Shown here: positions 21,324 through 32,947 of the stretch, piece by piece
Numbering within the stretch: position 1 is the first letter of the stretch
Layout of the letters: each line of letters opens with the position of its first letter
Assembly (NCBI GenBank): GCA_030278955.1
Contig: JAOANR010000012.1
Span: 24,359,977 to 24,423,976, forward strand
Direction: 5' to 3'
Length of the DNA stretch: 64,000 nucleotides
DNA from: Hygrophila difformis
Lineage: Eukaryota; Streptophyta; Magnoliopsida; Lamiales; Acanthaceae
Made by a program: the position numbers and the translations under genes
The notes under the pieces: model-generated
Told to the model about the DNA's origin: nothing
What the model saw: the letters and a program-made list of their open reading frames with translations, nothing else
Databases searched by the model: none

Positions 21324-21516
21324 TATTCCCTATTGTGGTTTAGAGGTGCCCGCCGCATTATCGGCGTTCTCAGAAGGTGTTCTAACTGGTGTGTCTTCGT
21401 GTAGTGACATTTCTTCAAATTTTTGAGTTAGGTCCCTTACTACTCGTCCAGATCTAAGTAGCATACACTCCTAAGCGGATATGGTTTCCATTCGAGTCCC
21501 AGTGGGCGTGCCAATT

Positions 21517-22018
21517 TGTTAACCAAGAAATTTTGGAGGAGTGAAACCTCTTTTCAATTGATGAACTTGGAACAAGTTACAAGGATTTGCAGAAAGAAAT
21601 TAAAGGGAAATAAGAAAGCTGTAAATGAATTAAAGTGCGTAATGGAAAAACGACAGAAAGGAAATTGCATAAACGGAAGTGCAGAAGCTAAAAAAATATA
21701 AGTGCGGTTTCATTTGAGAAGAGTTGAGGCCCCCTTCCTTGGACGCTGCCTCTAGTACTTATAGGTGTCACACCCCTCAATCCAGACGTTACCACCATCA
21801 GCTCAATGAATTCCCCAGATGGCGTCCTTATGTTACGTTACCGCGATCTTCTCCTTCTCATGATGTTGCTCTCTTAATGTCCACGATCTCCTCCAAGGAA
21901 CGGTTGCCCTTCTCTTGCTGGTGGTCATCTTTATTCGGATAGATCTTGAACTGGGCTGGCTATTTGGTTGCTGGGCCGGTATGCAATGGGCCTAAATTAT
22001 TAATTTGTTGGGTTAACA
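21517..22018 (-). repeat. 5' LTR (in element orientation) of the gag-only element
   Basis: 502 bp, TGTTAACC to GGTTAACA, partner of 18027-18526. The internal edge next to it (GTGGGCGTGCCAATT at 21502-21516) is where the primer-binding site should lie on the minus strand. I cannot match it to a tRNA with confidence. Confidence 0.88.
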
Positions 22019-22130
22019 CATCCGACTCCCTATCTTTCCTCTTTGTTCTTTTATAATTTGTGTGTTATGGGTTCCCCTTTCCTAATTTTGTATCCTAGCC
22101 CTATATAAGACGTTTAGGAAAAAAAAAATC
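22019..22130 (+). mobile_element. SINE, 3' half
   Basis: It continues the SINE broken at 18026: CATCC duplication, GACTCCCTATC, the body TTATAATTTGTGTGTTATGG, then GTTTAGGAAAAAAAA as the tail. Confidence 0.75.
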
Positions 22131-22245
22131 TCAAGGTATCCAAATTTGTAACGACTCTATTTTTTAATGAATTTTTATATGTAAGTTTTGCTCACAAGAT
22201 AAGATTACATTGGATTTAAAAAATTCCATATTAACTCTATATAAA

Positions 22246-23944
22246 TTTAGAATAGAGCACGGATATGTGCACACACTCAAAAGCTAGAAAAATCCAATGT
22301 CGAAGACACCCGCCACCTAAAATCTAACAAATGACTTATGTTAGGGGCACACACCAAATTTATACTTAAATTACCCTTATAAAGTAAAATTTCTCAATGG
22401 TTGAGAGTACACACTTAAAGGTTGGGGCACTCATTTATTCAAATTATTTATCACACATTAAACACTCTCACCCACCAAAAACCCAACCAACACCGTTACA
22501 ATCCCTCCCACCCTCATCGACGGCGCCCTCACCCCCTTCACCAACCTTCTCTTTCGGTCATAGCGGCAGGCGGCTCTAGGAGGTGACCGCGGCAGGCGCC
22601 CTCCTCACTCATCAGTTTTCGACCGCTATTGGCCATTGAGATTCATTAAATTCGGCTACTACTGCCGAAATTCCTTACATTTTTCGGCCACTACTGAAAG
22701 AAATCCCTTATATTTTTTAACCACATTTGACCGATCGTTGTATCATTTCCGTCATATATAAATCCATCAACAAGACAACAAGCATGCGGTCAACACTACT
22801 CATGCATAAGTCACAACATCTTAACAAATCTTATATAAGTCAAACATTAATACAACACACATCATCAGTCAATGCTCTTCGGGTGTGCAAAGAACATATG
22901 ATATGAGTGACCTCCACACTCGCCTCGCATCTCCAATGGAGGAAATAATATTTGCGCTCCTTCAACCTCCCAAGTAAATATTGCATTTCAGATCTCCCCG
23001 CACGATTTTTCACTCTATGCTTGGCCCTTGCATTGTACAATGTTCTCATAGTTGAACAGTTAGTCAGGAACTTTTCTCGAGCTTTCTCAAGCATAATCTT
23101 TGGTGGCACTTTGTGTGCCGAAAATTCTATGACTAACTCTTCTTCCGCCTGTTAACCGCCCAATGTATGCACGCCCATCTGTGTAATCTGTGGATATAAT
23201 ATCAACAATAACTTGGTTCTCTTAAGTTGCAACACTTCCCTTACTGGATGGTGTGCAATCATCCTACAAACGCATGAAGATGGTTAAAAACAGACAAAAG
23301 CAATATTCGGTCAATAATGGCCAAAAAATATATCAAGTTATCGGACAGTAACAGTCGAAAATGAAACATCAAATCGGCCACAATCGGTTGAAAGCTATAG
23401 GTTCACAAAATGGATATGATATCATTCATTCGTCCTATTACGGACGAAATTTAAACAGCAATTCGGCCAAAAACGGTCGAAATAATACTATGCAGTTGGT
23501 CGTCAATGGCCGATTCTATACACAGATGAAAAATAATACCCTGCTGATGCGCGAAATCTAACCAAACGAAGACGAAGTGTTACCTTTCTCACCACTATCG
23601 CATTTGAATCATCTCCGGTCATGTTTTCATCCATTGGAATGATATGTAAATCCCTCACTGTCCTTTACTTGCTTGAGAGCTTATCAAATGAGAAAGAAAT
23701 GGAGTTAGAGTTTGGATATGGTTTGGGGAAGAAGAAGATGGAAGATGGTGGGTGTACTGAATATTTAGAGGGTTTGGAGTGTGTATTCAACAAATGTCAT
23801 ACCCAATTATAAGGTAGGTGCCCTCAACATATGGCTTTGGTCTTCAACATTGGATTTAATTTATTAAGGGTATTTTTGGTTTTTCCCCATGAATTGGATG
23901 TCCCGAACTTTTATTGTGTGCATATATCTGCGCTCTTTAGAATA
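22246..23944. mobile_element. Mutator-like element with 9-bp target duplication
   Basis: TTTAGAATA occurs directly outside both ends (22246-22254 and 23936-23944). The ends, GAGCACGGATATGTGCACAC from 22255 and GTGTGCATATATCTGCGCTC to 23935, are imperfect inverted repeats that continue inward past 100 bp. A 9-bp duplication with long terminal repeats is the Mutator signature. The 1681-bp element contains a transposase-related remnant on the minus strand and CGGCCA/TCGGCC-rich stretches at about 22620-22700 and 23320-23520. Confidence 0.85.
22840..23260 (-). pseudogene. Mutator/FAR1-type transposase fragment
   Basis: The minus-strand peptide, with STMRTLYNARAKHRVKNRAGRSEMQ and then LLGRLKERKYYFLHWRCE, resembles the region before the catalytic domain in plant MULE transposases and FAR1-related proteins. 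The catalytic DDE part and SWIM zinc finger are absent. The reading breaks upstream of about 23110. It is too short to function as a transposase. Confidence 0.6.
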
Positions 23945-24640
23945 ATCACATAAGGTTGGCACTAACCCGACTGAAACGGATGCATAGGGAATAAGAAGCA
24001 ATTTTAAGTACTTTGCTATACTTTTGTCCCAAAGGTTGCAACTCACAATTATCAAACGGGCGAAAACGAAATTAGAGGACATTTTTTCGCAATTTTGAAT
24101 CATATAAAAACTGAAGACAATTTAAACACAAATAAATATCACAATAATAACAAAAATACATCAGAACAAAAGAGAAAACTTTGTAAGCTTGAAAATTTAT
24201 TGGTAAATAAAAATATAATACCAATCATAGTTATTAAGATCTCGATCATGATCTTAAAATTTTACGATCACACTTCTTAAAACGATTTAGATCTTTGTAG
24301 GATTTTAAATTTAGTAGGATCTCGATCTTGATCCTGATCATTGTAAAATCCCGATCTTAATGGAAGAACCTTACGATCCTATAGGATCCGATCCTACCAA
24401 AATTTGAAATATGCTTCCATAATCTCATGTTTTTAATAAAATCGGTATTGAATTTTATTTTCAACTGTTTATAGTGCTTTATTGCTTCATTTACCTAATA
24501 ATATTCTATGTTATGCTTTTATTTGTTAATATGTATAATTATTTTTATCTATTGTTGTAAAGACAAAAACGATCCCAGCTATTGATAACCTTGATACTAA
24601 TACCTGCTTCTTTTTGTTTTTGTTTTTAATTTCTTTTAAG
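23945..24640. repeat. AT-rich DNA with a GATC-rich block
   Basis: Between about 24237 and 24402, GATC occurs more than ten times in contexts such as AGGATCTCGATCTTGATCCTG and CGATCCTATAGGATCCGATCC. That is far more than the AT-rich surroundings predict. No coding or terminal repeats are seen. Confidence 0.5.
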
Positions 24641-24870
24641 AAACAATGTTTGGTAAGAAATGAAAACACTAGTAGCTAAATCTAAAAACTCTACTTAGTT
24701 TTTCTCAACTTTTAATTTTCAAACTCAAAACTCTAGATTCTAACTATAAATACTAACACATAACACTATTACCCAAAACTATTCAAATTTAAAACTATTT
24801 TTCACTATTAATTTCAAACTCTAAATTACAAGCTTTTTACCCTAATTATTTACCAAATATGGCCTTAGGT
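24641..24870. mobile_element. Decayed MITE related to 14178-14456
   Basis: It shares CAAACTC(A/C)AAACTC, ATTCTAA-CT, CTATTTTTCACTATTAATTTCAAACTC-type blocks and ends in ATTTACCAAATATGGCCTTAG, the counterpart of the right end at 14456. The left end is weak. Confidence 0.5.
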
Positions 24871-24936
24871 TGTTATGAAAAATGTATATTATCTACTTCT
24901 TGTTCTTATTCTTCTCCCCAAACAGAAGCTAAACAC

Positions 24937-25352
24937 TTAGACCATCTCTAATAGTCAACACTATACTCAAACTCATTTTATAGTAAATGTGACATCACAC
25001 AGTAATTCATCTCCAACCATCTACACTAGACTCAAACTCAAAAGAATATTCTCTATATACTATTTCACATATAAACTTATTTATCTTTCAATCATACACA
25101 TCATTTCTTATAAATTATACATTAACCCACACAAATTCAATATTCATTAATTATGCCATGCAATTTAGTTATCTTTATGTTTAAAATTTATTTTATAAAA
25201 TAAAATTCTTAAAAACAAAAATAAATTAAAATCTTTAATCTAATTAGATATAAAGAAAATTTAATAAAAAGTAATTGTCTAAACTATAAAATTATTAACA
25301 ATAATACAAAATTAGAAAAAAAATTATCTTCTATTTTAAAATAATATGTTAT
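24937..25352. mobile_element. Harbinger-type MITE, left part, split by a LINE
   Basis: It begins TTAGACCATCTCTAATAG. The matching inverted end ATTGGAGATGGTCTTA lies at 33226-33241 on the far side of the LINE. TTA duplications flank both ends, as in PIF/Harbinger (Tourist) MITEs. The interior is very AT-rich. Confidence 0.65.
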
Positions 25353-28300
25353 TTTTTTTTTCGGAAAAATGGAGGGCCGAAGCCTTTATTAATCAATCAC
25401 CTGTAAGGTGTGGTACAGACCAAAACGGTCAGAATCAAGGATATCATATATAAAATCAGGGGGCCGAACACAATGTTGGACACCACCAACAATTGGCAAT
25501 CCTTTGATAAACATGTCTGCAGCTGCATTGCACTCGCGAGGAACAAGATTGAAGTGAATTTCCCAGCTCCAAGCGTTCATGATCCTGATGTGATCCAGCC
25601 ATTGGTTTGTAGTATTAGCCATATCAGACCCATGAAGGATAAGATCAATAGCATTCTTACAGTCAGATTCAATAATCAACTTCATGATACCCATTGACCA
25701 AGCCAGCTGCATGGTGATAAGAACAGCCTTAATTTCAGCATTCAAGCTGTTCATGAACTTGTCTTTGATACAGATGCCGCCAAGCCATCCTCCAGTTTCC
25801 GATCGTAAGATACCGCCAGCAGTCCCCTTGCCATGTTTGAAGCTACCATCACAGTTAACTTTAGTCCAGTGAGCCGGAGGTTTTTCCCAGCGTGTGTGGC
25901 TGCAGCTCCAAGCTTTAACACCAAAAGATTTGAGCTCAGATCGAGCAGCAAGGAATTCATTGGTAGCCCTATGAATTCTGTTGTGAACGGTATCCCAATT
26001 AACCCGTTCATGCACATAAAACTCCTTGCATCTTAACTTCCAAATGATCCAAATCCCATTGGCAAAGAGGGACACATTCTTCTCCCCAATAGAGTTCCAG
26101 GTCATAGCTAAAATCCAATCTTTAATGTTCATGGCATCAAAGCCCTGAATAGTGGAGAACCCAAGCCTAAACCAGACCACAGAGGAAGAAGAGCAATCTC
26201 GAAGTGCATGGAGACAATCTTCTTCATCACCACATTTCCAACATCGGGGGTCAGGGGATATGTGTCTTATGCATCTCTCCCGAGCAGTAAGAAATTTGCC
26301 ATGCAGTGCAAGCCAAAGAAAGAACCTCGTGCGGTGGTGCACAGGCCATTTCCAGATAATATCCCAACTCAGACTAGGCACAGTAGGGGACGAAGAAAGC
26401 CAATGTTTCAGGGTACTGCTGACAGTGAAGTGACCCCTGGCGTCTGGTTTCCAGAACAGGCGATCATCCAGGGAAGTGAGGGTTGGAGGTGCTTCAAGAA
26501 ATAGTTTCTGGATGCCATCTGGGGAAAGGATCGAAGTAAGCTCCTGAAGATCCCATCCAGTATGATTCATATAGGAAGCTATAGATCTCTCCAGGTCAGT
26601 TGAGGTGAGTATACGACAAGCAAAGTCCTGCAAATTCAAAGAAGCATTAGTCCAATTATCATGCCAAAAGAATACTTCCTTACCAGTGCCAATCTTCCAT
26701 CCAAGCAAGGGGGCAAAAGACTGGTGTATTGAGCTAAGATCTCTAGCAAAGGGAGATAGAGATTGACGGTGGTGAGTAAAGTGGTGACCGCACCAACCAT
26801 ATCTAATTTTCATAAGTGTCGTCCACTGAGTATTTCTAGTGAGTAAACCCCACCAACTTTTCAACAGCAAAGCATTATTGATCAAGTGAATTTTTTTAAT
26901 ACCCAGACCACCATAAGCTCTTGGCAACATGACAATATCCCATGCAACAAGATGAGTTTTATGGTTATGATCAGTCGAACCCCATAAAAAATTTCTACAT
27001 ATCCTTTCCATTTCATGAATAGTTCTCTTGGATAATTTAAAAACCTGCATGACATATTTTCCTAAAGCTTGCAAGACAGAATTAATAAGCGTGACCCTAC
27101 CCGCGAGACTAAGGTGACGATGAGTCCAACCATTCAATTTTAACTTCATTCTATCTAAAAGAAAAATAAAGTCCTTAAAGGACTTTCTACCAGAAGAGAT
27201 AGGGATACCAAGATAAGTTCCCAATTGATGATTGGCTTGGATGCCCAGAGCATTAGAAATGCCACTTCTAGCATGCCGGGGAACAACTTTTCCAAAATAA
27301 AGTCTGGATTTAGCAGCACTAACCACAAGTCTAGAATGGTCAATGAATTGAGAGAGTACCCTTTGGATAATGGCCGCCTGCTCGACTGTGGCTTTAGAGA
27401 ATAAAATGATGTCATCGGCAAAAAAAATATATGGAATCTTAAGTTGACCATTTCTCCACGAGATAGGTTTCCAGTGGCCCTCATTCACCGCCTGAGAAAT
27501 CATGGCAGCAAGGCGCTCTATGCAAAGAATGAATATATAAGAGGACATTGGGTCGCCTTGTCGAATACCACGGGATAGAGTAAAGGCTGGAGTTGCTTGA
27601 CCATTCCAGATAACCTGAAGAGAAGAAGTAATGCATGCCATAATAATATTAATGCTAGAATTAGGGAAGCCAAAAAAAAGCTAGGGAATTCCTTACAAAT
27701 TCCCAATTGAGTTTATCATAGGCTTTCTCCAAGTCCAGCTTTAAGATCATATAACTAGGCTTGGCTGTGGATTTGTCCAAATAATGGTTGATTTCCCTGC
27801 ATAAAATGATGTTATCTTGAATGATTCGTCCCTTCACAAAGCTGGCTTGACCTGTACTGATGATATTGGGAAGGAAAGGAGCCATCCTGTGAACTAGGAC
27901 TTTGGTGACAACTTTGTAAATGACATTGCAAAAGCTAATAGGACAGAATCGAGTTACAGATTTGGGGTTAGAAACTTTAGGAATTAGAACAATAGAAGTG
28001 TGATTGATTTCAGCTAAGACCTGTGGATCTGAGAAACATTTGAGAATAAAGTGATAAACCGAATCCCCAACTGTTTCCCAGTTTCTTTGAAAGAACATGG
28101 CATGAAGGCCATCGGGGCCAGGAGCTTTATGAGGAGCCATACTTTTAACAGCCTTCCATACTTCCTCTTTGGATAAAGGGATATCCATAGTTTGAGCATC
28201 CAAGGGTGTAAGAGTTGTAACAGAAGCAATAATGGGGGAGGCATTAGCTTGAAGCACCGGGGCACTATAGAGTTGTTGAAAATAGTTAGTAACCATGGAT

Positions 28301-29400
28301 TGTATCTCACTATCAACATTAAAAATGTTTCCAGTAGCATCCTCAAGTATGGCAATAGTCTTTTTCCTCTTGCGAGCTTTAACAAAGTTGTGAAAATAAC
28401 TAGTATTTTGATCACCCGCCAAACTCCAATCCCTGGTGCTACGTTGGATCCAAGTAGCTTCTTCCCTCTCAAGGATTTTACCAAGATCAGAACTAAGTTG
28501 CTGATGGAGTCTTCTCAAGAATCTGCTATCCCACCAATCTAGCTGTTGCTCAATGCCTTTGAGTCTTGCTCGGATCCTGGCTTTCCTAATACCCATGGAG
28601 CTGAAAGCTTGCTTATCCCATTGAGTGACATCAGTCTTGAATTTAGAGAGGGATTCTTGTAATGGTAACTGAAGCTTCCAAACAGATTTAATAACCTTGC
28701 AAAAACTAGGGAACCCTTGCCAAGCAACCTTATACCCGAAAGGGTGGTGAGAGCGAGCATTAAGGGGTGAAGAACTATCAGCAATCTTTAAAAATAGTGA
28801 AGAATGATGAGACTGACTTCTTGGTAAAATCTCTACAGTGGATAAAGGGAATCGAGCAAGCCAAGTATCGTTGCCCAACAACCTATCCAAACGCCTTCTA
28901 AAGTTCCCTCTAGCCCAGGTAAACTGGTTGCCAAAGGTTTTTAGTTCATAAGCATCAGGTGACAAAATCCAGTTTCTAAGCTCATCCCCTTGAGAGTTAC
29001 TAAACCTGCCACCTCTAGACTATTTGGAACAAGAAATGCAATTAAGATCACCTTCGACCAACCAAGGTGCATTACGGGCAGAGGCTATTCTGTTGAGTTG
29101 AGGCCATAACCATACTCTCCGATACTTACTAGGAGCAGCATATATCATAGTAACAAAGACACAATCATTGCCGTCCTTGACACAAAAATCTACATATTGA
29201 GAGTGACTCTCAATAATTTCAACAGTAACAAAATTCTTCCAAAGGATCCAAATACCACCACTAAATCCCGAGGCCTCAACACGAAAGGAGTGAGTGAAAC
29301 AACTCCGACGAATGAAGTTGTCAGCCTGACGCCCACTGATACGAGGTTCAAATATAGCCAAAATATCAACACTCTTTTTTTAGACGAGGTCATGAAATTC

Positions 29401-31030
29401 TGATATATGTAATATTTGATGATATTTTTATGCATATGTCAACATGAATTGTTTGAGAAAAGTAATAAAAATGGCCTAGATTGGTTTAACTTGTGGAAAT
29501 CTTGATATTGTAGGAATGGTGGAATTTGTCACATTGAACAGCCCATTTTATGGTGTTAGGCGTGCCCACGCCCAAGGTCCAGTCCGCAGCTGTGGAGCCC
29601 ATGTGAGAAGTATTAAAAATTGCAGAATGGTCCCTGGGTACAAGATATAAACTCTGAACATTGTAGGCACCAATTGGCAAGAAGGACCTTATACCTACAA
29701 CTTGGAGAGCAAGACACAAATAGACGGCAGATTTTGAGAAGGGAAACACGATCTATCAAAGAACCGGTCTTGGAGGAAGTGGGGAGAGCACGATGGAGAA
29801 AGCTTCAACTGAAATTGGGATCGATAAATTGGGATGGGGGCTGCTACAGAGGGAGACCAGACACGCACGGAGAGACAAATACCAGATTTCTTCCATCCAG
29901 TTTCCAACGCTCACACTTCCAGAATTCTTCCAGATTTCATCCAACTATTGCGTTCAAGTTCCTCTCATCCAGTCCAGAACTTCCTCAAATCCTCACTCAT
30001 CTCCTATCAATTAAATCCGCCAGACAACAGCAACATTTTGGAAGCAGACCAGCGGCAAGTCCTGGACACCAAATTGCAGAATTCAGACATCCAAAAGCAT
30101 CAGGGAATCTGGACAAAACAGCAGCAGCCGTCTGGTATCCATTGGCCTTGATTTTGGTGAATCTTTTATTCAAAACTTGGGCTTGATTAAAGATGTTGAA
30201 TCCTTTTTGCTTTGTTGGAACTCTTATGGATTGTGAGTAGAGTATTAGTCTAGCTTGGTATTGAATTGATTTTGGGGATATGAAATTGTGAAACTTGATT
30301 TGGTTTTAATTGAATGTTCATTTTGTTATGGGTATTTCCAATTTCTCTATGTTGAAAGATTAGAATTCTTGAATTAATATTTGTGGCCACATGTTAATTT
30401 ATGAATTCATTGCTATATTGAGTTTCTTCATCCGTAATTGTGTTGAAATTCGATTGGAGTAGTAAACTAGAGGAGAATCCTCTAGGGGAAATTGGGATCA
30501 ATATTGAACATGTCTTCGTAGGAATTTTGTTATATTGAATTGGGCTTTTCTTGTGTGTAATGCTATTGAATTTGTAAATCCTATGGTCGTACCTAGGGTT
30601 CTCTTTCAATTAGGGAATTAGCTAATGGTCGTACCTTGGCTAACGATAAAGTAAGGAAGAGTTGATTGTGAACGCGTGTTGAGCAATTATAACCAATTTA
30701 TCCATTGAACTAATGAACATTATTTGTGGTTGATGAGCAATTCATATGTCCCAAGTGAAAATTCATGCCAAGCTAGATCTTTAATTATTGGAAGTTTGAT
30801 AATTTGTCCTTGCATTATTAGTTTAGATTAATTTTATTTCTTTTTATTAGGATTAATTGATATTGAAAAATCCTCCCTCTTTATATCTATATATATATTA
30901 TAAATAATCAATTTATTAAATCTTTGTGTGCATCCCTTGGGAGACGACCCTACTCACCATATATTACATTTATTTGTGTTATTGTGGCGTAGGATTAATA
31001 TTTATTTTGCAGCTTTGCGACGAGCTAGCA
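29401..31030. mobile_element. Solo LTR (about 1.63 kb) inside the LINE
   Basis: It begins TGATATATG and ends GCTAGCA, and the 5-bp duplication AATTC flanks it at 29396-29400 and 31031-31035. Removing it rejoins the LINE endonuclease reading cleanly. The right end has the motif TGCATCCCTTGGGAGACGAC found near the ends of large plant Gypsy LTRs. No internal region or second LTR is present, so recombination between two LTRs is the simplest history. Orientation is not certain. Open stretches inside, such as 29620-30186, are not recognisable proteins. Confidence 0.8.
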
Positions 31031-31078
31031 AATTCCTTGCGAAAGGAGGCCGAAGCAGCTCCTTGGACATTCCAACAT

Positions 31079-31407
31079 TTTTTTTTGAGGAAAATAGCAC
31101 TTTATTTCATTCATAATCAAAAGCTCATTTACAATGTACTAGATTGGGAAAACAAATCCACAAATCCACCATAGTAGGAACTGAAATACCAGTGGGCAGC
31201 AACAAACAAAAACGCCCCCCACTACACCTATCTGCTCGCTTCATCAGGCAACATCGTGGGGCAAAACAAAAACAAGAAACAGCAGCAGCATCGGCGTTCT
31301 TAAATGGCCATCATTGCAAGCGACCACCAAAATCAGTATCCTTTCACCTAAACTGTCAGATGTGCTAGAGTCCACAATGCACAAAACCTTCAAAATCATT
31401 CCGGCAT
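31079..31407 (-). mobile_element. Short truncated retroposon with 17-bp target duplication
   Basis: CTTGGACATTCCAACAT occurs at 31062-31078 and 31408-31424. The 329 bp between start with a T run at 31079-31086, which is an A tail on the minus strand. That is the footprint of target-primed reverse transcription. The body (GAGGAAAATAGCACTTTATT near the tail) looks like a LINE 3' end; no coding is kept. Confidence 0.85.
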
Positions 31408-31492
31408 CTTGGACATTCCAACATAAAAGGTTTAAAAGCATAGAAAAATGGAGAGTTAAATAATGACAAGAGAAAGAGGCACTTAGCCAGTA

Positions 31493-32947
31493 TTAAGGTG
31501 GCATGCTAACAGCACGGCCACGGGCATGTAGATTAGGAAGAGAGTCCGCCATCTTGTCATCCTCATCTATGCTGTGAGATAGTTCAGGTGGCCTATCAGC
31601 AATTTTTCCCCAAAGACCCTTGATCCTTTTATGACTATGAGTCGAAGGGTCCGAAACTTCAATAGCCAAATGATGATCAGAAGGCAGATCAGAATGGATA
31701 GATTTAACCCAAGCGCCAGAAGGTTGCTGCGACCATGAAGGTGAGTGGACAGGTGAAGCAACTCGTGGGGTGGATTGTGGACTAGGGCTTCTGGACAAAG
31801 CATCTTCCATTCTCTCCGAATTGGTAGGGGAAGGTGCACGTCGAGGTGGTCGAGTAATGAGAGCCCTAGGACCAGGCACTCCAGGCTGAGGGGATGGAAC
31901 ACGGGCAGATTGTTGGGGGATCAAGGTAGGGGTTGGAACATGAGATGGGCCATCTTCCGACCGATCAAGATCAGTAGCAAGAATGTTGAAGCGATTGGTT
32001 CTAGTGTTGTTTTGGATTGGAGGTTTAGAACCACTAGCTTGGAATCGACGACGGGGTTGTACAATCATCCAAGGGCCAAAGGCAGGCTTTTCTTGTTGAA
32101 CTGGATCTGCTTCTTGGTTAGTGTTTGTATCCCGGTCAGTTTCTGGTGTCACTAATTCAGGGCACGAACCTTGATTATGTCCATGCTTGCCACAGTGAAA
32201 ACATATTACTTTAACATTCCCATACTCAATACCAATCACCCGATTACCTATCATAACACTGGGAGTGAGAGGACTGTCCAATTCAATTTTCACCGCAATC
32301 CTTGTGTAGCATGCACGAGCCGTAGTGTCAGTATTGACATCCATACTGACCACCTTTCCTACGGAAGATGCAACTCGTAAAAGATACTGACGGTTGTAAA
32401 GGAAAATCGGTATTTTCTTGAGACGAATCCATGTGACAATAGTCTTGATCTCATTAGTGTCCGGATCGAAAGTTTCATCCCACTGCTGGACATGAAGATA
32501 GTGCCCAACAATCATCCAAGGTCCCCCTGTGAGTGCATGAATGGCATCTGTGTCTTTCAAGAATCGAACAATATAATAGCCATTTCCGACATCCACCAGA
32601 GAGGTTGCTGCCATCGCCGGCCAAAGTTTTTCCAGGTTGGATTTAAGAACTCGATAAGAATCGTTTCTGCCTACAACCTTTAATGCTACAGCATGGATCC
32701 AAGGACGCAAAAGGGTTCTTTTGTGAGCATCAGAGATCCGGAATCGAGGCATACCATTATATATGTCTTGCACAATATCATCTTCATCTCCGGTTGATTC
32801 AAAGGATTCCTCATCAATCGGGATGTATTTGAAGCTGGTGCCTCGCTTAGTTACGTCACGATAGAGGGGCCGCTGGCGTTGGTTGATCCTATTGTCCGTC
32901 AAGTCTGGCAGTAGGCCGCCATGATCTTCCATTTCCGCGTCAGTCAT
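31493..32947 (-). CDS. LINE ORF1: RNA-binding gag-like protein with DUF4283 and CCHC knuckle
   Basis: 484 residues, intact from ATG at 32947. After a variable N terminus comes a DUF4283-type region (PWIHAVALKVVGR, then ALTGGPWMIVGHYLHVQQWD, then VTWIRLKKIPIFLY). A CX2CX4HX4C zinc knuckle, CFHCGKHGHNQGSC, follows at about residues 249-262. The C-terminal part is proline- and serine-rich. ORF1 proteins of plant L1 elements bind the element RNA and accompany ORF2 protein to the nucleus. ORF2 begins about 50 bases downstream. This frame is intact although ORF2 is not, so it could still be translated if transcribed. Confidence 0.88.
   Translation of the reverse strand: MTDAEMEDHGGLLPDLTDNRINQRQRPLYRDVTKRGTSFKYIPIDEESFESTGDEDDIVQDIYNGMPRFRISDAHKRTLLRPWIHAVALKVVGRNDSYRVLKSNLEKLWPAMAATSLVDVGNGYYIVRFLKDTDAIHALTGGPWMIVGHYLHVQQWDETFDPDTNEIKTIVTWIRLKKIPIFLYNRQYLLRVASSVGKVVSMDVNTDTTARACYTRIAVKIELDSPLTPSVMIGNRVIGIEYGNVKVICFHCGKHGHNQGSCPELVTPETDRDTNTNQEADPVQQEKPAFGPWMIVQPRRRFQASGSKPPIQNNTRTNRFNILATDLDRSEDGPSHVPTPTLIPQQSARVPSPQPGVPGPRALITRPPRRAPSPTNSERMEDALSRSPSPQSTPRVASPVHSPSWSQQPSGAWVKSIHSDLPSDHHLAIEVSDPSTHSHKRIKGLWGKIADRPPELSHSIDEDDKMADSLPNLHARGRAVSMPP

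Larger units (their letters stand above)
18027..22018 (-). mobile_element. Gag-only LTR retrotransposon inserted in a SINE
   Basis: The LTRs at 18027-18526 and 21517-22018 (500 and 502 bp) begin TGTTAACC and end GGTTAACA. They differ at scattered positions. The 5-bp target duplication CATCC flanks them at 18022-18026 and 22019-22023. A C-rich tract at 18531-18536, just inside the left LTR, is a polypurine tract on the minus strand, and the gag remnant also reads minus, so the element runs from 22018 to 18027. The 2990-bp interior has gag-like coding but no protease, reverse transcriptase or integrase. It is a non-autonomous (LARD-like) element, probably of the Ty3/Gypsy class judging by its gag. 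Confidence 0.88.
25389..31441 (-). pseudogene. LINE ORF2: endonuclease, reverse transcriptase, RNase H (broken)
   Basis: The reading starts at ATG 31441 with the endonuclease opening LLCWNVQ and is cut by the two insertions. It resumes near 29395 with LAIFEPRISGRQ and reaches GDLNCISC, then an in-frame stop at 29020-29022. It continues from 28965 with the reverse transcriptase (HKAPGPDG, VLIPK, GQASFVKGRIIQDNI, LKLDLEKAYD). An A-run frameshift lies at about 27670-27690, then come RQGDPMSSYIF, the catalytic FADD at about 27411-27422, a zinc-binding CxxC...HxxxxC region near 26230, and a C-terminal RNase H (CDGSFKHGKGTAGG, AEIKAVL, ESDCKNAIDL). The enzyme would nick target DNA and copy its own RNA there. 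This copy cannot make it. Confidence 0.88.

Noticed and set aside
29620..30186. 188-codon open frame on +
   Set aside because: Lies wholly in the solo LTR; no recognisable domain and no promoter context.
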